This document shows positions 47,101 through 59,039 of a DNA stretch of 64,000 nucleotides, piece after piece. A model generated the notes under the pieces. It saw only the letters and a list, made by a program, of their open reading frames with translations, made no database searches and was not told where the DNA came from. The DNA comes from Diatrype stigma (Eukaryota > Ascomycota > Sordariomycetes > Xylariales > Diatrypaceae): NCBI GenBank assembly GCA_022225965.2, contig JAKJXP020000102.1:101542-165541 (forward strand), written 5' to 3'. The number at the start of each line of letters is the position of its first letter. Position 1 is the first letter of the stretch. Position numbers and translations under genes: made by a program.

Positions 47101-48755
47101 TTTTTAAAAAAATATAAGGCCTATGCGCATTTCGCTTATAAATAGCCGTTAAGGCTGTTAATAATATAGCAAATCCAAATGGTTTCGTATTTACTTTATT
47201 GGTTTTTAAGGCTTATCCGAAAATAAACATGAACTCGCCGCTTACGTCGTTTTAAATCCAAAGGGCAGTCGTAATTTAAAAGGCAATAGCCGAAATTAAA
47301 AGAATTAAGACCTAATGCTTAATTTAAAACGCATTAAATACTAAAAACGGCCTTAATATTTAAAAAACGTTACTTATATTATTATTTTTCGATAACGAAA
47401 TATTTATATATTGCGAAAAAAATAAATAACAAAGTTTATATAAAATTATCGCCGTTATTAATAAAAACGTTATAATTGCTTCGAATATATCCGGAAAAAC
47501 TTTTACGTTTAGGAATTCGCATATTAAGCCATATATGTAACCCAAAAATAACGCGAAGCCGTTCCAAAACCTAAAAATCGAACTATTCAAACCAGGACCA
47601 GGCTTTAATCCAGCGAATTACGACATTATTCCGAAAAAAAACCTTAATATATTATTTTTTAATGCAGCATCTTTTAACGCAAAAAAAAAACATAACCGCA
47701 TTTTAGCGATTAAATTACGAGTAAAAAATAAAATCGTAGCCCTTAATAAATTATACAAAACCTCGAATATAAAAGAACTTAATGCCTTATTCGAAAATGG
47801 CATATTATAACCGATTATTTATAATAAAGCTATTTATTAAAAGGCTATCATTTTTAAATTCCGAATGGTCCGCGAAATTAAAGGGAAAAATATATTAGGC
47901 CTTTACGAAAAGTTCCGATTGGTCGTATAAAAATATGGAAATCCCGATAAAGATTTCATTATAACATATGCCCTTATTATTTAAAGAATAAATCAATAAT
48001 TAATTATAGCCTTAATATTTACGTTACGATATTAAAATATAAAAATTATAATTCGAAATATTACGATAGCTTATATTTAATTAAAAACGTCCATAAAACG
48101 TATTATTTTTATACGATTATTATCGGAATTAAAAAATAAGTATTCCGAAAGAACGATATTACGTATTATAAAGCCGTTATACGAATTAATTAAATCGAAT
48201 ACATATTGGTTTAAAACTTATTTTCGCCATTATTAATAAAAGCTATATATAAACCTTTCGTTATTTAATTTATGCTTATTAATAATCCGTATCGAATAAT
48301 TATTCGGCATAATAGGCCTTTAAATTAACGATATCCTTAATATTGGCATAATAAACTTTATAAAAAAAAATAAAGCATTAATTAAAGCCAACATTAAGGC
48401 GCGTCCATAAAAAATCCTAAAAAACGGGACTACCGAGAACTTTAACGGTTTACGCTTAATCGTTTATTTAAAAGAAAACGGCCTTTTAACGACCCAAAAG
48501 AAATAAGCTAAAAAGCTGGCACTATTTAATCCTAAGGCATTGGATATGCTTAAGAAATATATCGAACAAAAAGCCCGAAAAGCTTATATTTCTTTTATTT
48601 GCCAATTCGAAGCAGCCTTTAATTATTTTACGGCTATTTAATATACGAAATTTAGCCTTAAAGAAGTTAAATTATTAAACGCCCGGATTTAATAATAAAT
48701 AAATAATAAAAACCGCGAATTTAATTATATTTAGCTAAATCTTTAGAATTTTCGA
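44154..48755 (+). pseudogene. RIP-destroyed pol region of element A (integrase and reverse transcriptase side)
   Basis: The main internal part of element A, resuming after the B insertion. Frames are interrupted every few dozen codons. Fragments such as HELAAYVVLNPKGSRNLK (after Asn/His correction, near 47,230-47,280) and the readable RNase H further on suggest the copia order integrase, reverse transcriptase, RNase H. Domain borders cannot be placed reliably by eye. Confidence 0.5.
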
Positions 48756-49300
48756 TTATATGTTTTCGTTAATAAATCCTTTGCGAATAATAAGGACCTG
48801 AACTTATAAATCGAATACGTTATCGTATTTAAAAACGAAAAATTTACGTCCCAAATTAATAAACTTACCGTCGTTAATAATGTTATTTATCAGTCGTTTA
48901 TTAAATATAAGAAAATAATTCGAAACGTTTTTGCCAGCGAGATTTATAATATGGTATAAGGATTTAACGTCGGATACGTTATTTATTGCATTATTAATAC
49001 GATCTTAAAACGTTTAATTTTTTCCCGCGTCCCGTTCGTTCTTTATACGGATTTCTTTTCCTTATATTAATGCTTAGTATAAATAAAAAGCATTAACGAA
49101 AAACAATTAATAATTAATCTTATAGCCCTTTATTAATCGTATAAAAACAAAAAAATAAATAAAATCCGATAAATTCATAACAGTTGCAATTCGGTTAACG
49201 CCATAATAAAGGCGTTTCCTAATAAATCAATAAAGTCATTAATTAATCGCAACGAAGTTAATATAAAATTAAAAAAATAAATAAAAAGAAAATAATAATT
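48756..49300 (+). pseudogene. Copia-type RNase H remnant of element A
   Basis: Readable with scattered stops: FVNKSFANNKDLNL, stop (Gln codon lost), EYVIVFKNEK, then FASEIYNMV, FVLYTDFFSLYQCLV and LIALYQSYKN. These blocks match the conserved C-terminal RNase H of fungal Ty1/copia polyproteins (SFANN.DLSSQIGYVIVL; LASELYAM; LCTDSKSLYDCLV; ALRQSYE). This identifies element A as copia in + orientation. Confidence 0.8.
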
Positions 49301-49373
49301 TAAAAAATAAAGAATTATGTAATTAAATTAACGGCACAATTCGCGATTAAATCGCGAAAGAAAACAGAATAAG

Positions 49374-49558
49374 TAATGGTTATATTTTAACGCGCTGGCA
49401 CGCGTTATTATTATATAAGCAAGCTAGTCCTATATAACTGCAGGCTTTCGCTAGCAGTTCCTTAGATAGATTTCTTCTTACTTTAAACATTTCAATACAT
49501 AACCGTCTTACTTAATTGTTATTTGCTTTCTTTAATTATACGTACGTACTTACTAACA
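49374..49558 (+). repeat. 3' LTR of element A
   Basis: 185 bp, TAATGGTTATATTTTAACGC to CTTACTAACA. It is followed by the target-duplication copy GATTA. Confidence 0.85.
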
Positions 49559-49563
49559 GATTA

Positions 49564-51638
49564 AAACCAATATATGCCATATATTTAATGCTTATTTTAT
49601 TACGATAAATCGCAAATAAAAAAAAAGTTAATATGGCATATATATCGCTTATTATAAATTACATTTAAAATTCGCAAAAAAAACGAATAAAAAAGGTATA
49701 GCCTTCGATTATATTTCCGAACGATACCGCAAAAATAAGCTATACCAAAGCGAAAAACAAAATAACGATATTTTTAAACCTTCGCTTAATTTAAACCGAT
49801 AATTAAATTCTGAAAAAATTAAAAGAAATCCAAAAACGCTTTTTAATAGCATTAATTTTATATGATTTTTAAATATATCGAATTACGAACGAACTTATTA
49901 GTAATTTCTAATAAATAAAAATATATATTCGCAATAATAAGCCAAATTAAATAACGTTCGTAAAATATATTCTTTAAGTTTTAAATAATTATAATACCTT
50001 TTTAAAAGCGTTAATTTATTTCGTAACGTTATTTTCGTATTAAAATAAAAATATATTAAACTTTACGAAACGTATTTGCAAAGCCTTTTATAAAATATTA
50101 AAAAATATTTGCAATAGTTATTATATAAAGAAACTCCTTATCGATACGTTACGTAATAACCTGCTTAATATATGGCTAACCTTTAACGATCGATTCGAAA
50201 ACTTTAATAACGCATAAAAAATCGAAATAATTATTTAATAAACCGAATTAATTATTCGTTAAACGATTAAAGGAAAAATTTACGATACCTTTTCGATTAC
50301 CGTTTAATTTTAAAAAAAAGCAGCGCCATTTTATAACTTAACCGTTATAAGGACTATATAAACCAAATCCGATATAACCCAATTAAAGCCTTCGGATGCA
50401 ATAATTACCGTATTCCAAACCGCGAAATTCGAAAAAATCGCCGATCTTCGTAACGAAAGCCGTAACGTTTACGTCGCAACTAAACAAAGTTTCGCCGCAA
50501 AAGCCGAAAATAATAAATGCTTTAATTATAATAAACAAAACCATTAAGTTAAAAATTATAAAATAAAAACGAAATTTCCGAAAGATATATAATACGCAAA
50601 TACGAATAAAAAAATTATCTTTAAAAAAACCTTATATTAAGACGTTATTAATAACAAATTCCGATTAACTTTTAATAAGTTTAAAAAAAAAATAAACGGC
50701 TCCGTATATATTTTGCCGGCGCCGAAAATAATGGCGAAAACGATTCCGAAAAAAATCCTACCGAATAGTTATAAAATAATAAAAAATTCGATTATAACCT
50801 TAACGAATTTCTTAAGCAATTCGAAAATAACGAATAAAAACGCCGCGTTTATTTAATGAAAATAAACGCCGGCAATAAATTATTCCTTAATAAAAATAAA
50901 CCTTTACGAAAAGGATACGGTAAAAATTATAATCTTTTTTTTACGGAAACAATTAACGGAAATAAATTTATAATTTTTTTAAATTACGGATATACTTTTT
51001 ATTATATTTCCGAATTAATAACAGTTACGTTAAAAACGTATAATTTTTCGAAACCGTTAATAATACGAAAAATTAAAAATATAAAACCGAAAATTTCGCG
51101 TAACGTAATAATTACCGTTCGGTTCTTAATGTTCGGTAATAGTATTATTCCGTTTCGAATATTAGCGGAAGTTATTTCCGACGACATCTTTTTTAACGAC
51201 TTAACTTTCGGAAAAAGTCTATTTTATAAATTGGATATATATTATAAAAAAAAAACGAAATAATTATCTTAATTAAAATTACCGAAAGGCCCGTAATTTA
51301 TTTAATCGCTTTATTACGTATCTTTTACGTTTTCGAAATAGCTTATATAATAATCGAATCTAATTTAATAACTTAATATAAATTTATTTTAACGAATAAT
51401 AAGGCCATTAATAAATACCTTTTATAATACGTTTATAATTTTCCAAAATTATTTAAGCTCGTTTCGAAAAAGGTTATTACGAATATATGCATTCGTTATT
51501 ATATTAATACTAAAAACAACAAACCTATTAAACTTTTTTTACGTCGATATAGCCTTGCTTAATTTCGGGCATTTCGTAAATTCGTTAAAAAATATCTGGA
51601 AATAATTATACGTATCGATATAAATTTATAAAACTCGT
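49564..51638 (+). pseudogene. Gag/protease-side remnant of element C
   Basis: Element C sequence resumes after element A. A gag zinc knuckle lies at 50,518-50,559: CFNYNKQNH, stop, VKNY, i.e. CX2CX4HX4C with two Cys codons turned to Tyr. A 135-codon stretch at 50,856-51,263 stays open and may cover the protease region, but no active-site triad is clear. Confidence 0.6.
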
Positions 51639-51967
51639 TTATATTATTTATACCCAAAAAGATACCGAATTAAATAACGAAACCTAATAAATTCGATAAA
51701 AACGTAATATAACGATTTTATTATAATTATCGAAAATTTAATAAAATTTAACGAAAAAACGCCTATTCGTTTTTTAACGCAATAAATAAAATCCAATAAA
51801 TAACCGGATATTATTGGTATTACTTTATCGATTTTAAAAATAACTTTTAATAAATTAAAATTTATAAACCAAATATCGAAAAAACCGCTTTCGTAATTTC
51901 ATTTGGCATTTACGAATAATTAATAATGCCTTTTAGATTTTATAACGTTTCGGCAATTTTTTAAGCA
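51639..51967 (+). pseudogene. Reverse transcriptase of element C, N-terminal part
   Basis: RIP-damaged gypsy reverse transcriptase: FILFIPKK, RFYYNYRKFNKI, KNAYSFFNAINKIQ, FIDFKNNF, EKTAFVISFGIYE and LIMPFRFYNVSAIF are readable. It is cut at 51,968-51,972 by insertion of element D. The domain continues in frame at 59,035. Confidence 0.82.
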
Positions 51968-51972
51968 TTAAT

Positions 51973-52195
51973 TGTTATGGTACATACAGGCTATATATAT
52001 ACAAAGGTGCTAGAGGGTTGTATGTACATTTCCGAATGCGGACTAGCGCCTTTTAGCAGCTAGCCCTCTTTTATTTATACGTTTGCACCTTTATTCCTGT
52101 ATTTATTTTTTCCTTCTTTCTTTCTTTAGCTTTAAATTCCATAATTTTAACTGGGAATTTGTTTATCTTTTATAAAGCCCATTAGCCCCGTAACA
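51973..52195 (+). repeat. 5' LTR of element D
   Basis: 223 bp, TGTTATGGTACATACAGGC to CCCCGTAACA. It contains GGACTAGCGCC(T/C)T(T/C)TAGCAGCTAGCC and a TTCCTTCTTTCTTTCTTTAG tract shared with the 3' LTR. Confidence 0.95.
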
Positions 52196-52419
52196 TAATC
52201 TAAAACTCGCTTTATTTGCCTAGAAAGGCATAAATATCCTACTAAATTAAAACGAACAAAAAAAGACATAAATTAATTGATTAATTATATCATTAATTCC
52301 GAATCCCGAAAAATACCGAAAAACCCCGCCATAACAAATATGGCCCGAATTCCCGAAAAAAAGGCCGCTTTTTAAGCGCGTACCGAGAAAAAGGTCCAGT
52401 TTAATCTCGAGGAATATAT

Positions 52420-54066
52420 CGTTACCGTTTTTAAAAAAAAGCCCAAAACCGAACTGCGACGTCGATTTAATGCCATTTGCTACATTCGCTATGGGGCTAA
52501 TATTGCATTTATTGAAACAATCGATGTCGAGACTGGAGAAAAAGTTGAGCTTAATTTTTATAAGGAATTTAAGAAAATCTGCCCCAAAAAAGATCTTTCT
52601 AAATTCCTTTTTTAGGCGAAGCTGGATTACGATAAGGATTGGAAAAAAAAGATTAAGCACCTTACGGGATTATATTTAACCAATTTTAATGGATCTTTTA
52701 TTTTTTATCGATTTATTACTGCTAAAAACAAAGAAACCTAGCCTTAGTTAAATGGTAATTTAATTCTTTCTGCTTTTATGCATATATACGAAAATTATCT
52801 TAAACATTTATTTTTGGAATTTAAAATTGCCATCTTTGCTTTATACGTAATATATATATAACGCAACAAGTTAATTAATGCCATTAAGACCGCTACTGAT
52901 AATGTCGAGGGCTTTTTCGAATGGGCCTATTGCTTCGTCGAAAAATACGATAAAGAAATGGCTTAACGCGAGAAAAATCGGCTATAGGAAAATATCAGAA
53001 ATAATAATGCCAATTACGAATCGGATTTTCGGAACTTCCTTTTCCAAAAAGATATGGCAGACCTTTTCGTTATTTTAAAAAATAAGTAGGGAAAAATTAA
53101 TGATTAACAAAACGAGATTAGTTAATTTAAAAAACGACTACGAACGGCTAGCATGGCTATTAACGTAATTATTAAAGGCTTTGAAAAAAGCGGCAAAATT
53201 GTGGTTCCCGATTTTTTTAATAAGGTAAATTAAAACAAAGTGCCATTTAAAAGTTGATACGAATTAATAAAGGATCGCTTAAAAGTGAATCATAATTATT
53301 TCGCTTCCGATCGTACCAAATGGGCCGAAATTAAGTCCCATTTTAAAGGCAACGCCATGTAAAATACTTTTCCTTATTTCGATAAGGAATACCTTAATTC
53401 CCTTTTTATTTTTAACGCCTTAATAACTTATTTATAAAATAAATATCATAACCTTAATAGTTGGAAAAAAAACGAAGCAGTTTTTGCTAAGTTATAAATG
53501 AACAAATTAAAAAATTTCCAAATTTTTAAGAACCAATTTATTCGTTTCGTAAGTTTTATTCGATTAATTAAGACTTAATGGAAATATAAGTTCAAAAAGC
53601 GCCTCGTTTAGCGTTTCCAAATAAGCCTGGTTATGGCCTAAACCGATAAATCGATAAATTTTAATCAATATGCTTTATTGGCTGTAAAAAACGCCAATGC
53701 GTTTTTGTAGGCTAATAATTTTCGTTTTTTCGCTAAAAAAAACAATACCTTTATTAATATAAACAAAGCGAATCGAATTTCGATTCCGGTTATCCCAGTT
53801 ATTACTATTAATTACCCTTAGGGACGAAATAATAATAAACGACCTCGCTTATTTAAGGAAGATCTTAAGAAGTTTTTCCGAAAAAGACGATGCTTTAATT
53901 GCAAGCAAACCGGTTATACTTTACGGGACTGTCCTTAAAAAAACGGAATATCCGAAAACCGAAAAGCCCGAATTGCCGCCTTGGTAAAACGATTTTGCCG
54001 GGATCCAGCTTCCGAGTCGAATAAAGAAAAGATTTTGAAAGAACACAATTCTGATTCGGAAAACTA
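52420..54066 (+). pseudogene. gag remnant of element D with CCHC zinc knuckle
   Basis: The frame is partly open, for example around 52,430-52,610 (RRRFNAICYIRYGANIAF) and 52,900-53,080 (VEGFFEWAYCFVEKYDKEMA). Occasional TAG/TAA codons stand at former Gln/Trp positions. A zinc knuckle CFNCKQTGYTLRDC lies at 53,891-53,932 (CX2CX4-Y-X4C), where the His is now Tyr by C-to-T change. These features place nucleocapsid at the gag end. Gag packages the element RNA in virus-like particles (family knowledge). Confidence 0.8.
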
Positions 54067-55199
54067 AGCGCTTTGGGGGAATTAAATTCCCGTTTAAGGA
54101 AAGTATTTATTAAAAAGTTAGGCATTAGGAAAATACCTTTTAATTTTTTGCGACTAATATTGGAAGGAAATCTTTTTTTATTTATTAATTATGTAACTTT
54201 TAATAAATTATTTTTAATTGCGCATATTACTTTAATCGATACGGAAGTTAACGGTTATTTATTTATAAATGTATAATTTATTAAACGAATATTACGATAT
54301 TTAAAACCAAAGTTATTAGTTGGATTTGATTTTTATCGAATTAGAGGCTTCGACGGCAAAGCAATCCAATTAATCGATATTATATTAGTATTAGGCTTCC
54401 GTATTAACGGAAGAACGTTAAACCGTATTCCTTTTATAATTATCGACATAAAATGAAATGTTATTATCGGCAAAACGTAATTTGAATTATATAAAGTCGA
54501 TATATTAGCTTTTTATCGATTATTAAAATTCCTAAATTCCTGGAATCCGAAATCTTTATACGATATTTCCATGGATCATTCCGGAAAGTTATTGCCAAAT
54601 ACGAACGGGAAATACCAAAAGGACGCCCGACGCCGGGATTTTTTGATGCAAAAAGAAAACAAGTAACGCCGTAACGGACGGTATCGATTAATAAGATTTT
54701 ACCCCGTCGTTATAACAATCCCTATAAAAGTAGATTCGAAAGGTTAACGAACAACCGTCGAATACGTTTCCGATAAACCAGAAAATCCCGAAGAATTGCT
54801 ATAAAATCGCAAAGGGATACCGTGGCTTTTTAAAGAGGATTCTGTAACAGACAATTACGAAAATTGGGTCCTTAAACTTATTTAAAAACGAATCGAAAAG
54901 CTGGAAATTCGGGAAGAAAAATCCAGTTCTAAGATCGATATAAATCCATTTGTTCTTAAAATAATTTTAATATTTATTCGGTTAAATGTCGTTATTTTTT
55001 TAAACCTTAATATTATATAAATAAAACGATACCTTAACGATTAATAAAAAGAAAACGATGCGTATATCGAAATATTAAACCAATTAATTCATATGAAAAA
55101 GGATAATCCATATTTAAAGCGTAATACATAAGGACCTTATAAATTCGAAAGGAACTGTTTCGAGTAATATCGGATACGACCTTTCGATTTTGCTTTTAT

Positions 55200-56760
55200 T
55201 AATGCAATGGCTTTTTTGCATTTGGCAAAAACCATTCCAATCCAAAGCACGTTATTATACGAAATAGAACGCATTATTGCTAATAAAAAAACACGGATAC
55301 ATCCCCTAGCAAAAAACGACGAAACACTACGAAATGCCTATAAACGGTTAATCCCAAAAAAGCATCATAACTACTTGGATATCTTTAATAAGATCGAATC
55401 GGATAAATTAATCAAATAACGTTTAAACGTGGACCATTATATAGAATTTAACGAACAGCCAAAAAAATTAGGTTATAATCCTTTATATAAGATATTTATA
55501 AAAGAACTGGAAATTTGTCGGAAATATATTATGGAATACCTTTAAAAAGGATTTATCGAAACCAATTCGGCATTTTAAGCGGCGCTTATATTGCTAACAT
55601 CCAAGCCGAACGGTAAATTCCGTTTTTATATAAATTATTGCAAACTTAATGCGATAATAAAAAAGGATTAATATTCCTTATTTTTAATTAACGAAATTCT
55701 TGCTTACATTTTAAAAGCAAAAATATTTATCAAAATCGATATTCGTTAGGCCTTTTATAAAATCCGAATACGGAAAGAAATATAAAACTTAATTACTTTC
55801 CGTACGAAATACGGTACTTATAAATATAAGGTTTTCCCATTTGGATTAATAAATGGACCATTTATATTTCAAAGATTTATTAATAATACGTTATTCGATT
55901 ACTTGGACCAATTTTATAATGCATATATCGATAACATATTGATTTTCTTTAAAAGCAAAACAGAATATATATAACACGTTAATAAGGTTTTGGCCCGCCT
56001 AAAATAAGCTGGCTTATAAGTAAATTTAATTAAATGCGAATTTTACGTTATAAAAACTAAATACTTAGGTTTTATAATAAGTACAAAAGGTATTTCCATA
56101 AATCTAGCGAAAGTTTAAGTAATAAACGACTAAAAGACTTTAATTAACTTAAAGAAAATCCAGTCGTTTCTGGGATTTTATAATTTCTATCGGCGCTTTA
56201 TTAAAGAATTTAAAAAAATTGCTCGCCTTTTTTAAGAGTTAATACGTAAGGACGAACTATTCTACATAACCGAAAAGCAATTTGCAGCATTCGTTCGATT
56301 AAAACGTTACATAATAAAAACGCTAATATTATGTCATTTTGATTACGATTTCGAAATACGAATAAAAACGAACGCATTCGATAAAATAATTGCGGGCGTT
56401 ATATTTCAGAAACTTACGGAAACGGATAATTGGCATTTTATTGCATATTTCTCGGAAATAATGCAAAAAGCTAAATATAATTACAGCATATATAATAAAA
56501 AAATGCTTATAATAATACGAACCTTGTAATATTAAAAAGCCGAATTAATTGGCCTTCAAATATCCAAACCTTTTACGATTATAACAAATTATTATGCATT
56601 AGAATATTTTAGTACTAAGCAATTTCTTAATTTAAAATAAGCTAAATGGGCGGAGTTGTTGTTGCAATATAATTTCGTAATAACTTACCGTTCAAAATCG
56701 GAAAATGTTTTGATAAACGTATTAATAAGGAAATCTAAAGATTTTAAAACATAGAAGGCC
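55200..56760 (+). pseudogene. Reverse transcriptase and RNase H remnant of element D
   Basis: The + strand reads the pre-RT region KKHHNYLDIFNKIESDKL, then HYIEFNEQ, LLTSKPNGKFRFYINYCKLN, FPFGLINGPFIFQRFIN, YIDNILIF (55,924; the second catalytic Asp of YxDD is Asn, a G-to-A change), and SFLGFYNFYRRFIKEF. RNase H blocks are FEIRIKTNAFDKIIAG, IAYFSEIMQKAKYNY, and YYALEYF. The order is diagnostic of Ty3/gypsy. Stops replace several Trp and Gln codons. Confidence 0.88.
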
Positions 56761-56959
56761 AAGCGCGACGTATATTGTACGATAATTCTGTTCCAGTTCG
56801 TTCGTAAGGGAGAAAAAACAAATACGAATGCGACGTTATAACCGGTAGTTTATTTTTCCAATTTATTTGCAGTACTTCTTAAAAACGTAACTTTTATTTT
56901 AGTTTTTGTATTAAATAATAACGTAAAACCTTCGGAATTATCCGAAATGGCTTTAATAA

Positions 56960-58620
56960 ACAAATTGTTATAGGCCAATATTATTAACGATTAATTCGAC
57001 TATTATCGTATTAAAGCAATCGATCCCGGTACATATATATATAATTATGGATACTCCATAAATAGGAAATTAGTACTTTTCAGAAAACGGCTGATTATAC
57101 TTAATAAGAATAACCTAAAAATAATGTTGCTTATTAAAATACATTTCTAATTAGCAATTAAATATCTAGGTTAATACAAAACGAAAAAACTTCTAAATTA
57201 AAGATATTAGTGGCCAAAATAAGCCTTAAATACCATCCGGTTTGTAAAAAATTGCCCGTATAAAGCGGCTAAGCATTCGAAAAATAAAGCCCCGGGATTA
57301 TTAAAACCCTTACTTATTCTATTAAAAATTTGGCAATACATCGTAATGGATTTTAAATTAATGCCAACAGATAAGACCGGAAAAAATAACCTATTAGTAA
57401 TAATTTGCCGCTTAGAAAAGCGTTCTTAAACAGTTCCGTATATTAAAACGGCTACCGCAAAAAACGCCGTTATAATGTATTACCGAAAATCTTTCCGTAT
57501 ATACGGCGTATCGGAATTAATTACGAATAACCGTGGTTCTTAATTTATCTTTAATTTTATAAATGAACTTTTTAAAATCCTGGGATTTAAGTTAAAACTG
57601 GCATCGGCGAAACATTCTTAAATAACAAAACAAGCAAAAATTATACATAAATAAAATAACCAACGCCTTCGACCTTTTATTAATTACTATTAAAACAATT
57701 AAGCGATCGCCATGTCCGTAATGGACGCAATGCAAGCTGCTTTACTCTATAAATTCATCGAAATGGTACCATATAAATTAAAAAAAAGATTTAATATGCC
57801 CTTTCCTTTCGATTGGAAACATCGAATTACGGACTTTCAGGGCATAACTGTACGTAAAAAAGCAAATCGACAAAACGCTTAAGCAATTGCAAATACCTTA
57901 AAAGGCTATTTGGAAACAGTTAAAGCAATAATATCGAAAACACAAAAAAAGATAACCCTTTAAGCCAATAAATACCGATAAAAACCGGATTTCGAATACA
58001 AAAAAACAAGTTCCAAAAACCGAATATACATAATTAAAAAAATTAGCATAAGAACGAATAAACCAAGTAATAAATTAAATTATCCTTTAATGCGGAACCA
58101 TTACGAAATCGTCGGAATGCGAGGACATTTTTACGTATTTAACTTCCCCGATTTTTGGCGGAAATCCAAAGTCTTTTACGCGAACCGACTAAGAAAGTAC
58201 CCGAATAACCCTTTGCCTAAATAAACTCCCGAAAACCCTAATAAGGAAAAGGTTAACCCAAATGGCAAAAAAGAATAAAAAATCGAGAAAATCTTAACAT
58301 TAAGAACGCATTATAATAAATTGCAATATTAGGTACAATAAAAGGAATAAGATCCAAATTTTAAATGATACGACGCGGAAAGCTTTAAAAACAATCCCTT
58401 AGCTTTCCAAAAGTTTTACGATAATTACCTTAACCAGCCCGGGCTATCTTTGCAATTAAATGCCTAACGCAAAGCAGCCGAATTCGACGAATTCGACGCA
58501 TTATATAAAGATAATAATATACCAAGAAAAAAACGATTACGATACGCATTGCGAAATCGTCGGATAAAAAGAAAATAATCCCAACAGGTACATAAAAAAC
58601 GTATTAACAGAATTTGACAC
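56960..58620 (+). pseudogene. Integrase remnant of element D
   Basis: Recognisable integrase core: VMDFKLMPTDKTGKNNLLV (first catalytic Asp) and SELITNNRGS (the TDxG motif is now NNRG, so the second Asp is lost), followed by the region expected to hold the Glu. Near 58,100 the C-terminal segment YEIVGMRGHFYVFNFPDFW precedes a Pro-rich tail. Frames are interrupted throughout. Confidence 0.75.
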
Positions 58621-58811
58621 AATTAACCGAATATATAAAACTTCCACTATTACACCTTAAATAAAGGCCCAATAATATAATGGCTTAAAAAATGAATCCG
58701 AAAGTATCCTTTCACTGCCTAAAAAACATTCGGATTCGAGCTTCGGCCGGATAATTTTTTTTTTTATGCTTCAAAGTCTCGGAACGAAACTTTTTACCGA
58801 AAAGGGAGTAA

Positions 58812-59034
58812 TATTATGATACACACAGGCTATATATATACAGAAATACTGAAAGGTTATATGTACATTCCCGAATACGGACTAGCGCCCTCTAGCAGCT
58901 AGCCCTCCTTTACCTATACGTCTGCACCTTTATTCCTGTATTTACTTTTTCCTTCTTTCTTTCTTTAGCTTTAAATTCCACAATTCTAACTGGGAATTTG
59001 TTCATCTTCTACAAAGCCCATTAGCCCCGTGACA
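58812..59034 (+). repeat. 3' LTR of element D
   Basis: 223 bp, TATTATGATACACACAGGC to CCCCGTGACA. The TG start is now TA. It is followed by the TTAAT duplication. Confidence 0.95.
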
Positions 59035-59039
59035 TTAAT

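Larger units (their letters stand above)
32846..49558 (+). mobile_element. Element A: Ty1/copia LTR retrotransposon nested in C (itself interrupted by B)
   Basis: LTRs lie at 32,846-33,061 and 49,374-49,558, flanked by the 5-bp target duplication GATTA (32,841-32,845 and 49,559-49,563). Without element B it is about 6.1 kb, normal for copia elements. The copia RNase H end is readable near the 3' LTR on the + strand (see 48,756-49,300), as expected from INT-RT-RNaseH order. All reading frames are broken by RIP-type stops. A GATTA also follows the 5' LTR at 33,062, so a solo-LTR reading of that end cannot be fully excluded. Confidence 0.82.
51973..59034 (+). mobile_element. Element D: Ty3/gypsy LTR retrotransposon nested in C (least decayed)
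   Basis: Complete structure of 7,062 bp. LTRs of exactly 223 bp lie at 51,973-52,195 and 58,812-59,034, with perfect 5-bp target duplication TTAAT (51,968-51,972 and 59,035-59,039). A polypurine tract GAAAAGGGAG precedes the 3' LTR (about 58,799). On the + strand, gag with an intact CCHC knuckle, reverse transcriptase, RNase H and integrase follow in gypsy order. Every LTR difference I read is a transition, as RIP would give. The gag region still has many CA/TG dinucleotides, so it is the youngest or least RIP-exposed of the four. Stops in all frames make it inactive. Confidence 0.93.
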
